Shown here: piece by piece, positions 27,965 through 37,361 of the stretch
How the letters are laid out: each line of letters opens with the position of its first letter
Position numbering within the stretch: the first letter of the stretch is position 1
Source: Aestuariibius sp. HNIBRBA575
Lineage (GTDB): Bacteria > Pseudomonadota > Alphaproteobacteria > Rhodobacterales > Rhodobacteraceae
Assembly (NCBI RefSeq): GCF_040932005.1
Contig: NZ_CP162414.1
Span: forward strand, 1,019,501 to 1,083,500
DNA length: 64,000 nt
Direction: 5' to 3'
The notes under the pieces: model-generated
What the model saw: the letters and a program-made list of their open reading frames with translations, nothing else
Databases searched by the model: none
What the model was told of the DNA's origin: nothing
Translations under genes and position numbers: made by a program

Positions 27965-28474
27965 ATGCGCACTTTTCTTTCAAAAATTTTGCCGTCCACA
28001 TGTGTCTGTTTCATGGCGGCAGGGACCGCGCTGGCGGATATGTCGGTTGAATTGCAGGCCCCATGGGGCGGTCGCAACATCCCGAATGGCCAGCATTGCG
28101 CATTGCAGGGCGGCCATGGGGAAACGCCACCTATGCAGGTGTCTGGCGTGCCTGACGGTGCGGTATGGCTGATCGCAGAGTTTAACGACAAATCCTATCG
28201 GCCCCTGTCGCGCAATGGCGGCCATGGTGTGATCGGGTTCCCGGTTCAGGGGGCAGTGACGACCCTGCCAGCGGTCCCAGCCAACAGCACGAACCTGCCC
28301 GGCGGGGCGCAGGTTGTGTCTGCGGGACGCGGCACCGGGGATTATGCATCGGTTGGATATCTGCCCCCGTGTTCCGGTGGGGCAGGGAACCGCTATAGCG
28401 TTGATATCAAAGCAGTCTCATCCGACGGTCAGGTTCTGGAATCCGTCACCAACGTGATCATCGGACGCTACTAA
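27965..28474 (+). CDS. secreted hypothetical protein, PEBP-like
   Basis: 169 residues with a signal peptide (KILPSTCVCFMAAGTALA, cleavage near ALAD). The mature domain has PPMQVSGVPDGAVWLIAEFN and LPPCSGGAGNRYSVDIKAV. The layout (a strand with acidic residues, then P-P-C-G...-R-Y-x-V/F) resembles phosphatidylethanolamine-binding/YbhB-type proteins, but the match is weak and I do not assign it. It lies 52 bp after glmM and may be a separate unit. It is convergent with the DMT transporter gene. Confidence 0.6.
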   Translation: MRTFLSKILPSTCVCFMAAGTALADMSVELQAPWGGRNIPNGQHCALQGGHGETPPMQVSGVPDGAVWLIAEFNDKSYRPLSRNGGHGVIGFPVQGAVTTLPAVPANSTNLPGGAQVVSAGRGTGDYASVGYLPPCSGGAGNRYSVDIKAVSSDGQVLESVTNVIIGRY

Positions 28475-28481
28475 ACCTGCG

Positions 28482-29384
28482 TTATTTGCCAGTGAGCAGC
28501 CGTTTCAGGCTGTACCACTGGCTGATAGCAAGCCCGGTTAAAATCAGGCCCAATGCCGCAAAAAACCTAAGCGGCAGAGCCTCGGACAAAACAACCGCGC
28601 CAAAAATCATCGCCCAGATCGGCACCTGATAATTCACCAAAGTCATAAACACCGCCCCGGCGCTGCGGATCACCCGCACGCGCAGCAATGTCGCCGCCGC
28701 CGTTGGGATCAGCCCCAAAAACAGGATGGCAAATCCGGGTTTTGCCCCGGCCCAGCCGGGCACGCCTTCGACCCATAACATCAATGGGATCAATGCGATG
28801 GACCCAACAGCCAGAGTGAGCGCGGATAATGTGATCGGGTCAATCGGGGGGCAACGCCGTGTGGTGATGGACGATACGGCATAGCACAGCGCCGCACCCA
28901 CACAGGCCAATTGCGCCAAAGGTTCGCTGCCTTGGCCCAATGTTGCCAAACCCGGACCAATCAAAACCAGCGCCCCGACAAAGCCGATCAAAACACCGGC
29001 GAATTTCCGCATCACCAGTTTTTCATCGGAAAACACATGCGCCAATGGCAGCACAAACAGCGGCACTGCTGCCATCGAAATACCCGCAAAGGCCGAGGGC
29101 ACCAACCGGATCCCCCAGCTGAGCAACAAAAACGGAACGGCGGTGGAAAACATCCCGATCCAGAAAATGCTGCTCCAGAGTTTGGGGGCAGGGCGGGGCA
29201 TCGGGCGGCCTGTGGCGGCCATCAATCCTAACAGGCTGAGCGCGCCCAATGTGGTGCGCGCACAGGCCACCGTCAGCGGGCCATATCCGTCAAGTGCAAG
29301 CGAAATAACCATAAATGTCCCACCCCAGACAAAGCCGAGGGCCAAAATAGACATCCAATCTGATGGGCGTGGTTGATCGGTCAT
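28482..29384 (-). CDS. DMT (EamA) family transporter
   Basis: A 300-residue inner-membrane protein with ten predicted helices in two EamA repeats: ILALGFVWGGTFMVISLAL opens the first, and LACVGAALCYAVSSI opens the second. Typical DMT elements include ACARTTLGALSLLGL and VPSAFAGISMAAVPLFVLPL. Substrates of this superfamily vary (amino acids, metabolites, drugs) and cannot be read here. The ATG at 29384 with AGAGGTG upstream is chosen over the longer frame from 29414. Confidence 0.88.
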   Translation of the reverse strand: MTDQPRPSDWMSILALGFVWGGTFMVISLALDGYGPLTVACARTTLGALSLLGLMAATGRPMPRPAPKLWSSIFWIGMFSTAVPFLLLSWGIRLVPSAFAGISMAAVPLFVLPLAHVFSDEKLVMRKFAGVLIGFVGALVLIGPGLATLGQGSEPLAQLACVGAALCYAVSSITTRRCPPIDPITLSALTLAVGSIALIPLMLWVEGVPGWAGAKPGFAILFLGLIPTAAATLLRVRVIRSAGAVFMTLVNYQVPIWAMIFGAVVLSEALPLRFFAALGLILTGLAISQWYSLKRLLTGK

Positions 29385-29404
29385 ATGGCACCTCTTAAAC
29401 GCAA

Positions 29405-29432
29405 TCGGGGGCATCCTGATGGACGCCCCCGA
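29405..29432 (-). terminator. likely terminator downstream of ilvC
   Basis: An 8-bp stem TCGGGGGC/GCCCCCGA with a 12-base loop lies 26 bases past the ilvC stop. Read on the minus strand it is followed by TTGCGTTT, a weak T-rich tail. It separates ilvC from the same-strand transporter gene. Confidence 0.55.
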
Positions 29433-29457
29433 GAAATAGTTTTGGTTTGAACCAAAC

Positions 29458-30573
<1,116 letters not shown>

Positions 30574-30617
30574 TTAAAAAGCTTCTATTCGCGATTTGGT
30601 TGATTTACAGATAAATC

Positions 30618-31073
30618 ATGCATGATGACATTGATCGACGCCTGTTGCGTCTGTGGCAATCGGACCCGGACCTGACCATTGCGGAACTGGCCGAGCTGGC
30701 CGGTTTAACCAACGCCAAGGCCCAACGCCGCCTGACCCGATTAGAAGAGGCGGGAATCCTAAAGGGACGCGCGGCGGTGATCGACTGGGCGGTGATGGGC
30801 TATGCGGTGCAGGTGTCCTTGCGCGTCACATTGGACAAAACCGAAGGCCGGGCGTTTGACGAATTTATCGACGCCGCAAGGGACGTGCCAGAGGTGATTG
30901 AAATCCAAACCTTTCTGGGGCGCGTGGATGTGCGTTTGTCGATCATCGCCCGTGACATGCCCCATTATCAGGACATCTATCGCGGGCGCATTTTAACGCT
31001 GCCGCATATCACCGACATCGAAGCGTTGATGACCATTTCCCAAGTCAAACACCAAGAAACGTTACCGCTATGA
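30618..31073 (+). CDS. Lrp/AsnC family transcriptional regulator (first of pair)
   Basis: 151 residues. An N-terminal winged HTH (DIDRRLLRLWQSDPDLTIAE, then LTNAKAQRRLTRLEEAGILK) is followed by the RAM/Lrp effector domain (YAVQVSLRVTLDKTEG...EVIEIQTFLGRVDVRLSIIA). The HTH deviates from the usual Lrp start. The stop codon overlaps the start of the second AsnC gene (ATGA), so the two are co-translated and may form heteromers. Divergence from ilvC suggests amino-acid-responsive control of branched-chain synthesis, but this is inferred. Confidence 0.87.
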   Translation: MHDDIDRRLLRLWQSDPDLTIAELAELAGLTNAKAQRRLTRLEEAGILKGRAAVIDWAVMGYAVQVSLRVTLDKTEGRAFDEFIDAARDVPEVIEIQTFLGRVDVRLSIIARDMPHYQDIYRGRILTLPHITDIEALMTISQVKHQETLPL

Positions 31074-31540
31074 GCCATGATTTCGACTTAGATGACGTGG
31101 ATTGGGCGCTGCTAAAGCTGCTGAGCAAGGATTCGGGACAAAGTGCCGGGGCCATGGGACGCAAAGTTGGGCTCAGTCAGCCTGCGACTTGGCGTCGGAT
31201 CCGGCGGCTAAAGGATTTGGGGATCATTGCCGGCACGCGGTTGGTTCTGGATGCGGAAAAGCTTGGATTTGGGGTGACGGTGTTTTTGGGGGTGAAATTG
31301 GCCACCAAAGGGCAGGTGTCGCTGGAGGATTTTGAACGCGCTGTGTCCGCGATCCCAGAGGTGCAATCGGTCGAGCATGTATTGGGCATTTATGACTATC
31401 GTCTGCGCGTGGTGGCGCGGGATTTAGGCGACTTTGAACGGGTTTTGCGGCGCCGCGTCATGATGCTGCCCGGTGTGGGCAACGTTGAGGCAAATGTCTT
31501 GCTGAGCGAGGAACGCCGCCCCGGTCCACTGGGGGTATGA
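31070..31540 (+). CDS. Lrp/AsnC family transcriptional regulator (second of pair)
   Basis: 156 residues with the classic layout. The HTH reads LDDVDWALLKLLSKDSGQSA, then VGLSQPATWRRIRRLKDLGI. The effector domain runs from VTVFLGVKLATKGQ through EVQSVEHVLGIYDYRLRVVA. It shares only family-level similarity with the preceding regulator, so this is not a recent duplication. It ends 52 bp before the aminotransferase gene on the same strand, which may be part of the unit. Confidence 0.88.
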   Translation: MSHDFDLDDVDWALLKLLSKDSGQSAGAMGRKVGLSQPATWRRIRRLKDLGIIAGTRLVLDAEKLGFGVTVFLGVKLATKGQVSLEDFERAVSAIPEVQSVEHVLGIYDYRLRVVARDLGDFERVLRRRVMMLPGVGNVEANVLLSEERRPGPLGV

Positions 31541-31592
31541 TTGCCAAGTTCGCCTTGGCAGGTTAGCGTTAGAGGATCAAAGGAGTTTCCCC

Positions 31593-32726
31593 ATGGCCGC
31601 ATTGCGCAACGATATCGACCCCCAAGGATTGTCAGAGTTTTCCGTCGTTTTCACGGACCGGTCGTTGAACCATATGTCAAAGGTTTTTCAGGGGGTTATG
31701 AATGATATTTCGGACACACTAAAGGATGTGTATCAGGCAGATGCGGTTGCGTTGGTGCCCGGCGGCGGCACATTTGCGATGGAATCCGTGGCACGGTCAT
31801 TTGCTGGGTCCGGCAAAATGCTGGTGATCCGGAACGGTTGGTTTTCCTTCCGTTGGAGCCAGATCGTCGAAGCCTGCAACCTAAACGTAGAAGAAATCGT
31901 GCTAAAAGCCCGCCCCACAGGGAATGCCGCGCAATCCCCATTTGCGCCCGCCCCAATCGAACAGGTGGTCGAAACCATCCAAAAGGAACGCCCCAATGTT
32001 GTGGTGGCGCCCCATGTGGAAACGTCTTCGGGGATCATTTTGCCGGATGACTATATCGCAACCATGGCGGCGGCCGCGCATCAGGTGGGGGCGGTGATGA
32101 TCCTGGATTGCATTGCGTCGGGCTGTGCGTGGATCGATATGAAGTCGCTGGGGGTGGATGTGCTGATCTCTGCCCCGCAAAAAGGGTGGTCAGGCACGCC
32201 CTGCGCGGGGATGGTCATGCTATCTACGGATGCGGCGGAGCAGGTAAAAACCAATGGTACCAGCAGTTTCGCCGGTGATTTGGGGAAATGGCTGTCGATT
32301 ATGCAGGCCTATGAAAACGGCGGCCATGCCTATCATGCCACAATGCCGACTGACGGGTTGCGCCAGCTTCGTGACACGATGATCGAAACCCGCGACTATG
32401 GCATCGACAAATTGTGTGATGCGCAATGGGAATTGGGTGACAAAGTGCGGGCTGAACTGGCCAAACGCGGGATTGTATCCGTGGCGGCGGATGGGTTTGG
32501 CGCGCCGGGGGTTGTGGTCAGCTATACCAGCGATCCCGGCATGCAAAACGGGTCCAAATTTGGTGCCAAAGGCATGCAAATCGCCGCCGGGGTTCCGTTG
32601 CAATGTGACGAACCAGACGGGTTCAGCACATTCCGATTGGGGCTATTTGGGCTGGATAAACTTTATGACGTGGACGCTACGGTGGCGCGTCTATTGCCGG
32701 TTTTGGATGCGGTTTTGACGGAATAG
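31593..32726 (+). CDS. class V PLP-dependent aminotransferase (alanine/serine-glyoxylate type)
   Basis: A 377-residue fold-type I, class V enzyme. VALVPGGGTFAMESVARSF is the cofactor-phosphate region, HVETSSGIILPDDYI and MILDCIASGCAWIDMK supply the PLP-stacking and Asp residues, and ISAPQKGWSGTPCAGMVML contains the Schiff-base lysine. Relatives are alanine-glyoxylate, serine-glyoxylate and serine-pyruvate aminotransferases; which substrate applies is not decidable. AAGGAG precedes the ATG. The twin AsnC regulators immediately upstream may control it. Confidence 0.85.
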   Translation: MAALRNDIDPQGLSEFSVVFTDRSLNHMSKVFQGVMNDISDTLKDVYQADAVALVPGGGTFAMESVARSFAGSGKMLVIRNGWFSFRWSQIVEACNLNVEEIVLKARPTGNAAQSPFAPAPIEQVVETIQKERPNVVVAPHVETSSGIILPDDYIATMAAAAHQVGAVMILDCIASGCAWIDMKSLGVDVLISAPQKGWSGTPCAGMVMLSTDAAEQVKTNGTSSFAGDLGKWLSIMQAYENGGHAYHATMPTDGLRQLRDTMIETRDYGIDKLCDAQWELGDKVRAELAKRGIVSVAADGFGAPGVVVSYTSDPGMQNGSKFGAKGMQIAAGVPLQCDEPDGFSTFRLGLFGLDKLYDVDATVARLLPVLDAVLTE

Positions 32727-32762
32727 CCGCCTTTGGCGCGGGTATTTCACCTACAAAAGAGC

Positions 32763-32785
32763 GGGCGCAGTGTATTGCGCCCTTT
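32763..32785. terminator. bidirectional terminator between aminotransferase and ubiH-like genes
   Basis: GGGCGCA/TGCGCCC form a 7-bp stem with a 6-base loop, followed on the plus strand by TTTAT. It lies between two convergent genes; its T-tail overlaps the stop codon of the minus-strand gene. On the minus strand the tail is GCTCTTTTG. Confidence 0.6.
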
Positions 32786-33983
32786 ATCGACCTGTCCCTA
32801 AACCCAATTTCATCAAGGATTTGCGCAAAGGCGTCAGGCTGTACAGCGCCTCGATCCCTTTGGCGCGCAGGTCCCGCAGGCTGGGCGCACCTAACATTGA
32901 TGTGCGGTTCAACGCATCAACGCCCCGCACCCGCAACGCGACCTCAGGGTGGCGGCGGCGTTCATAGGTTTGCATCATTTTTGCGTCGCCCAATTGATCC
33001 GGATTGGCCTGCGCCAGCTCTAGCAGGCAAATCATATCGGCCAATGACATATTGAGCCCCTGCGCCCCGATCGGGGGGACCACATGGGCGGCCTCGGCCA
33101 CCAATGCGGTGCGTTCGGCGGTCATCTGATGGGCAATTTGGCTGATAATTGGCCAAACCTGTCGTTTCGAAGCAAGTTTCAGCTGCCCATACATGCCGGC
33201 GGATCGCGCGGTGGCTTCGGCTTCGAAATCAGCATCGCTGAGCGCAGCCAGACGCAGGCATTCAGGGCCTTTTTCCATCCAGACAACCGACGAACAGGGG
33301 CGGCCATCCTGATCGGGCAGCGGCACCAATGTGAACGGGCCGCCAGACCGGTGTACCTCGGTTGAGATGTTTTGATGCGCAAGCCCATGAGTAACCGCGA
33401 AAACCACGGCTTTCTGTCCATAGCGCGTTGTTTTTACGCCAATATCTGCCGCGTTGCGCACTGCTGAATTACGTCCATCCGCGCCGATGACCAATTTGCA
33501 ATTGAGCGAGGTTCCATCGCTCAAACGTACCCGCGCATGGGCCTGACGGGTCACCATGGATGCAAACCCAATTCCGGGTCGGAAATCGACATTGCCCAGC
33601 TCTGCCAACCGCGCCACCATTTCACGGCGCAGCAGCCAATTGGGCAGGTTCCAGCCAAACGGCAATTCTGACAAATCCGCCGCGTCGAAATCTTTGATCA
33701 CGCGCGGCTCTGGCTCAACGCCGCCGGCATCCACAATGCGCATGATTTGCAGCGGCGCGGCAAACGGCGCCAACCGCGACCACAGCCCCGCCTGTTCCAA
33801 TAACCGTTGGGAGGGTTGCAAAAACGCAGTGGTTCGCAAATCAGCGCCAGTGGAATTTTCATCCGTAACGGGCGGGGTCGGATCAACAATCACCACGCGA
33901 AATCCAGCGCTGCCAAACGCCGCCGCCGCCGTGAGCCCGGCCACGCCGCCGCCCGAAATCAGGATATCTGTGTCACATGTCAT
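32784..33983 (-). CDS. FAD-dependent ubiquinone biosynthesis-type monooxygenase (UbiH/UbiF/Coq6 family)
   Basis: A 399-residue flavoprotein hydroxylase. ILISGGGVAGLTAAAAFGSA is the dinucleotide-binding GxGxxG. KLVIGADGRNSAVRNAADIG is the conserved GD-type motif near FAD, and VPPIGAQGLNMSLADM is the second FAD motif typical of UbiH family members (usually H.l.PigaqGlN.gl.D). It should hydroxylate the ubiquinone ring, but the ring position cannot be told. The usual G-D in that last block is replaced by S-L-A-D, a mild variant. It is monocistronic. Confidence 0.87.
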   Translation of the reverse strand: MTCDTDILISGGGVAGLTAAAAFGSAGFRVVIVDPTPPVTDENSTGADLRTTAFLQPSQRLLEQAGLWSRLAPFAAPLQIMRIVDAGGVEPEPRVIKDFDAADLSELPFGWNLPNWLLRREMVARLAELGNVDFRPGIGFASMVTRQAHARVRLSDGTSLNCKLVIGADGRNSAVRNAADIGVKTTRYGQKAVVFAVTHGLAHQNISTEVHRSGGPFTLVPLPDQDGRPCSSVVWMEKGPECLRLAALSDADFEAEATARSAGMYGQLKLASKRQVWPIISQIAHQMTAERTALVAEAAHVVPPIGAQGLNMSLADMICLLELAQANPDQLGDAKMMQTYERRRHPEVALRVRGVDALNRTSMLGAPSLRDLRAKGIEALYSLTPLRKSLMKLGLGTGR

Positions 33984-34025
33984 GAACCGGAAACTAGGCG
34001 TGTTTCAACAGGATAAAAAGGGGCA

Positions 34026-34670
34026 TCAGACCAGTTGCGACAAGAAACCCGTCAGATCAGATGTGTGGTGATGGATGTGGTCGCCGGGATGTGGCTCTGG
34101 GGCGACCAGCACGGTTTGCATCCCCATCGCATGCGGAGCGGCAAGATTGCGGGGGTCGTCTTCGAACATCGCGCCTTGATCCGCGCGCAGATCGTCCAAG
34201 GCAAATACCGCCTCAAATGCGGCCTGTTCAGGTTTGGGGCAATAATTGGCGTGTTCGACACCGTATACTGCATCAAAAACACCGTCTAAGCCGCGGGCTT
34301 TTAATACATTTAGCGCATATGGCCGTGCGCCATTGGTATAGACAATGCGCCGTCCGGGCAGGGCGCGGATCATTGCCGCCAGATCTGGATCGGGGTCTAG
34401 CACACTGAAATCGATGTCATGCACGGCGTGCAAATACGGCTCTGGATCGATGTCATGTTCGGCCATAAGCCCGGCCAATGTTGTCCCGTATTGCGCCCAA
34501 TAGCTGGACCTCAGCCGGTCTGCTTGGGCTGGTGAAACGCCCAATTCTGCCGAAACATACTGGGTCATCAGCGTTTCGATTTGATCAAACAACCGGGCCC
34601 GTGGCGGATATAGCGTGTTGTCCAGATCAAAGACCCAGGCACGCACATGAGAAAAAGATGCAGCAACCAT
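34026..34670 (-). CDS. HAD-superfamily pyrimidine 5'-nucleotidase
   Basis: About 214 residues from the ATG at 34670; a GTG at 34730 would add 20. HVRAWVFDLDNTLYPP carries HAD motif I (DxDNT), RRIVYTNGARPYALNVL is motif II, and MFEDDPRNLAAPHAMGM is the motif IV acid pair. The LYPP variant and overall length match the proteobacterial pyrimidine 5'-nucleotidase group (SDT1-like) that removes phosphate from UMP/CMP. Substrate is by family only. It is divergent from the GntR gene. Confidence 0.85.
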   Translation of the reverse strand: MVAASFSHVRAWVFDLDNTLYPPRARLFDQIETLMTQYVSAELGVSPAQADRLRSSYWAQYGTTLAGLMAEHDIDPEPYLHAVHDIDFSVLDPDPDLAAMIRALPGRRIVYTNGARPYALNVLKARGLDGVFDAVYGVEHANYCPKPEQAAFEAVFALDDLRADQGAMFEDDPRNLAAPHAMGMQTVLVAPEPHPGDHIHHHTSDLTGFLSQLV

Positions 34671-34773
34671 GGATGTTTCATAGGCGGCGTGGGGATGGGA
34701 CGCAATTGGTTTGGCTTGAAACTCAGCCACATGCAGGCATAAGCTAGCTGAACGGATGTAATGAGGGCCAGTT

Positions 34774-35412
34774 ATGAGCCAAAAAGACGCCTATACGCTG
34801 ATCCTAGAGGCGATTGATACCGGGCTTTATGGGCCGGGGGACCGACTGGTCGAAAGTGAGCTGGCCGAACGATTTGGAGTGTCTCGCACGCCGATCCGCG
34901 AGGCGCTGCAACGTCTCGAAACTCAGAGCTTGCTGACGCGGGATGGGCGGTCGTTGATCGTGGCTTCGTTGGATCACAACCAACTGGCTGAACTTTATGT
35001 GGTCCGGGGCGAACTAGAAGGTCTGGCCGCCAAACTGGCCGCCACACATGCCACCCCAGAAGAGGTGCGCGTTTTGCGTGAAATGCTGGAAGCGGACCGT
35101 TCATTGCTGAACGACCCAGAGGCATTGAGCCGGGCAAACCGCAGATTTCACAAGCAAATTCACCTAGCCAGTCATAACAGGTTTCTGGTGCGGCAACTGG
35201 ATTTGGTGCATCGGTCCATGGCCTTGTTGGCCACCACATCCCTCGCGGCTGAAGGACGGTCAAAGGGCACGTTAGAAGAACACACTACCATCGTGGAAGC
35301 GATTGAAACGCGTGACGGTGATGCGGCCTATGCCGCGCTGCGCGACCATATTTCAAAGGCGTTTGTCACCCGTTTGCGTCTGGACGCGGAGGCCGTCGAA
35401 GCCAACGAATAG
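34774..35412 (+). CDS. GntR family transcriptional regulator, FCD (FadR) subfamily
   Basis: 212 residues. The N-terminal winged HTH is GPGDRLVESELAERFGVSRT, then PIREALQRLETQSLL. The C-terminal all-helical FCD domain starts YVVRGELEGLAAKLAATHA and includes RFHKQIHLASHNRFL and HTTIVEAIETRDGDAA. Three His/Asp/Glu positions resemble the metal/carboxylate effector pocket of this subfamily. The effector is unknown. Its 3' end overlaps the convergent glycosyltransferase gene by 47 bp. Confidence 0.88.
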   Translation: MSQKDAYTLILEAIDTGLYGPGDRLVESELAERFGVSRTPIREALQRLETQSLLTRDGRSLIVASLDHNQLAELYVVRGELEGLAAKLAATHATPEEVRVLREMLEADRSLLNDPEALSRANRRFHKQIHLASHNRFLVRQLDLVHRSMALLATTSLAAEGRSKGTLEEHTTIVEAIETRDGDAAYAALRDHISKAFVTRLRLDAEAVEANE

Positions 35413-37279
35413 GTTTCTTGGCCATTTCGACCCCGTGGGCGGTTTTGTCCCAATAAAACGGTCGGGTGGCCAATTCCCACAATCCTTTGTAGCTGGCCAA
35501 TGTCGCCAGCGGGAAATAGACGTGCAATGTGGGCGCCCAGAACATCACCTTTGGTTTTCCGGCATGGGACGCGGCCAACATGGCGGTGGTGATGTTCAAA
35601 ACTTCGGAACAGAAAAACAAAATCCCTAAACTGACCAGCCATCCATTTGGGATCATGCCAGTCAGGGGGTGGGGCAAACCAAAGAAAACCAGCCAGAATG
35701 ACCATAATGCGGGGGCAAGCACAAACTGAGACAACGTACCGCCAAAGAGCAATTGCACCCCGAAAAATTTCCATGTCCCCAGATCGCGCCACAATTGGAT
35801 CGGGTTGCGCATGTGCACACCATAGGTGATCGCATAGCCTTTGAGCCAACGAGACCGCTGTTTGACCCATGGCCAGGCCCGGCAATTTGCTTCTTCTTGG
35901 GTGATGGTGGGGATCATTTCCGTCCGATAGCCGTAGCGCGCCAGACGAATCCCCAGATCGGCATCCTCTGTCACGTTATGGGCGTCCCAGCCGCCCAGTT
36001 CCTCTAAAACGTCCCGCCGGAAAAACAACGTTGTCCCCCCAAGCGGCAGCGCCAACCCCAGACGTTCCAATCCGGGCAGCATGATCCTGAACCACACTGC
36101 ATATTCCAATGTGAAACACCGCGACAGCCAATTGGTGTTTGAGTTATAAAAATCGAGAACGCCTTGTAAACACGCGACTTTTCGATCCCTTTGCGCGAAT
36201 CTGGAAATCACGGTTTTGATCTGTTGCGGGTCGGGGGCATCTTCGGCGTCATAGACCCCGATGATGGAACCACGGGCAAAATCCAGCGCGTAATTCAACG
36301 CACGTGGCTTGGTTTTTAACATCCCCGGTGGGACCACAACGGGCCGGATCCAGTGGGGCAAATCTGTCGCCGCCAGCGTGTTGCGTGTGGTCAGATCATC
36401 GTGTTCCAGCACGATATTCACGTCCAACAGGTCGCGCGGATAGTCGATTTTTTCAAGACGCTGTATCAAATGGGACGCGATGGCGCGTTCTTTGAACAAT
36501 GGCACCAATATCGACACCGTGGGCAGGCGGGCCGGGGTTGCGGGGCGGTTTTGGGAAATCTGCTGTGGGCGTTTTAAGAAGAAAAACAGCGCGGCCAGTT
36601 TCAATAAGCTTGATAAGGTCAGGGTCACAACGGCCCAGCCAACCAGCGCCGCAAAGGCCGTCACCGGTGATAGAATAATCCAGACCATACAGCCGATCAT
36701 CGTCGCAAGCCCGACGTTAAACGCCGCTCGCGAATTCCAGTTTCGGCAGCTTTCTTGAACTGGCACGCGGGTTTCGGCGCTGTGGATCAATTTTCGATCT
36801 GCGCTGCGTTTCATGGCCGTCGCAATGGCCTTTTCTGTGCCGATCGCCATTGAAATCGGGCCAAATAGGGCGCTGAGCACCTTTTGGTGGCGCACAAATT
36901 GTTCGGGGCGGCAGGTTAGAATGACAGTGGTGCCGCCCATACGACGCCATGGCAAAAGACCGTATTTAACGCAGGTTTCTGGATCGATCGCAGAAATCAA
37001 ACGCCCATCGGGTGGGGTTTTGATCGGGTCAACAAACAGCGCGTCACAGGCCTCGGCTTCGGCTTCGGCCAAGGCTTCGGGGGGGATCGACAGGGATAGG
37101 CGCACCGAATCCGCCAGCCGCACTTCGCGGGACAGGCTCTGAGCTTCGAGTTGGGACAAACGCCGCGATGACACCAATCCGCGACGCAACAAGGCCAGTC
37201 CCAGCGCTGAATGGCGCTGTGATCCCGGCGTCAAATCTGGCCGGTCCATCCCGAGTTTGAGATGCCGTGAATAAGCCAA
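35366..37279 (-). CDS. membrane glycosyltransferase family 2 with N-terminal type II secretion E-like domain
   Basis: 637 residues from a TTG at 37279, or 627 from the ATG at 37249. Residues ~1-150 resemble the N-terminal domain of GspE/PilB ATPases (ALGLALLRRGLVSSRRLSQL, KYGLLPWRRMGGTTVILTC). Two membrane helices follow at ~185-235. The GT2 catalytic domain has VSILVPLFKERAIASHLIQR, YDAEDAPDPQQ (DxD-like), LGGTTLFFRRDVLEELGGWD, VTEDADLGIRL (TED) and QRSRWLKGY (QxxRW). More helices close the C-terminus. The TED...QxxRW set indicates a processive synthase of the cellulose-synthase/hyaluronan type that exports its glycan. The polymer is unknown. Confidence 0.85.
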   Translation of the reverse strand: MAYSRHLKLGMDRPDLTPGSQRHSALGLALLRRGLVSSRRLSQLEAQSLSREVRLADSVRLSLSIPPEALAEAEAEACDALFVDPIKTPPDGRLISAIDPETCVKYGLLPWRRMGGTTVILTCRPEQFVRHQKVLSALFGPISMAIGTEKAIATAMKRSADRKLIHSAETRVPVQESCRNWNSRAAFNVGLATMIGCMVWIILSPVTAFAALVGWAVVTLTLSSLLKLAALFFFLKRPQQISQNRPATPARLPTVSILVPLFKERAIASHLIQRLEKIDYPRDLLDVNIVLEHDDLTTRNTLAATDLPHWIRPVVVPPGMLKTKPRALNYALDFARGSIIGVYDAEDAPDPQQIKTVISRFAQRDRKVACLQGVLDFYNSNTNWLSRCFTLEYAVWFRIMLPGLERLGLALPLGGTTLFFRRDVLEELGGWDAHNVTEDADLGIRLARYGYRTEMIPTITQEEANCRAWPWVKQRSRWLKGYAITYGVHMRNPIQLWRDLGTWKFFGVQLLFGGTLSQFVLAPALWSFWLVFFGLPHPLTGMIPNGWLVSLGILFFCSEVLNITTAMLAASHAGKPKVMFWAPTLHVYFPLATLASYKGLWELATRPFYWDKTAHGVEMAKKPIRWLRRPPRPDANG

Positions 37280-37361
37280 CGTTCCGTCCCAATAATCCCG
37301 TTGGAAACCCTACGGTAGGGAAGGTTAATGTCGCGTTAACTGGCGGCGTAAGTGCCCGATC

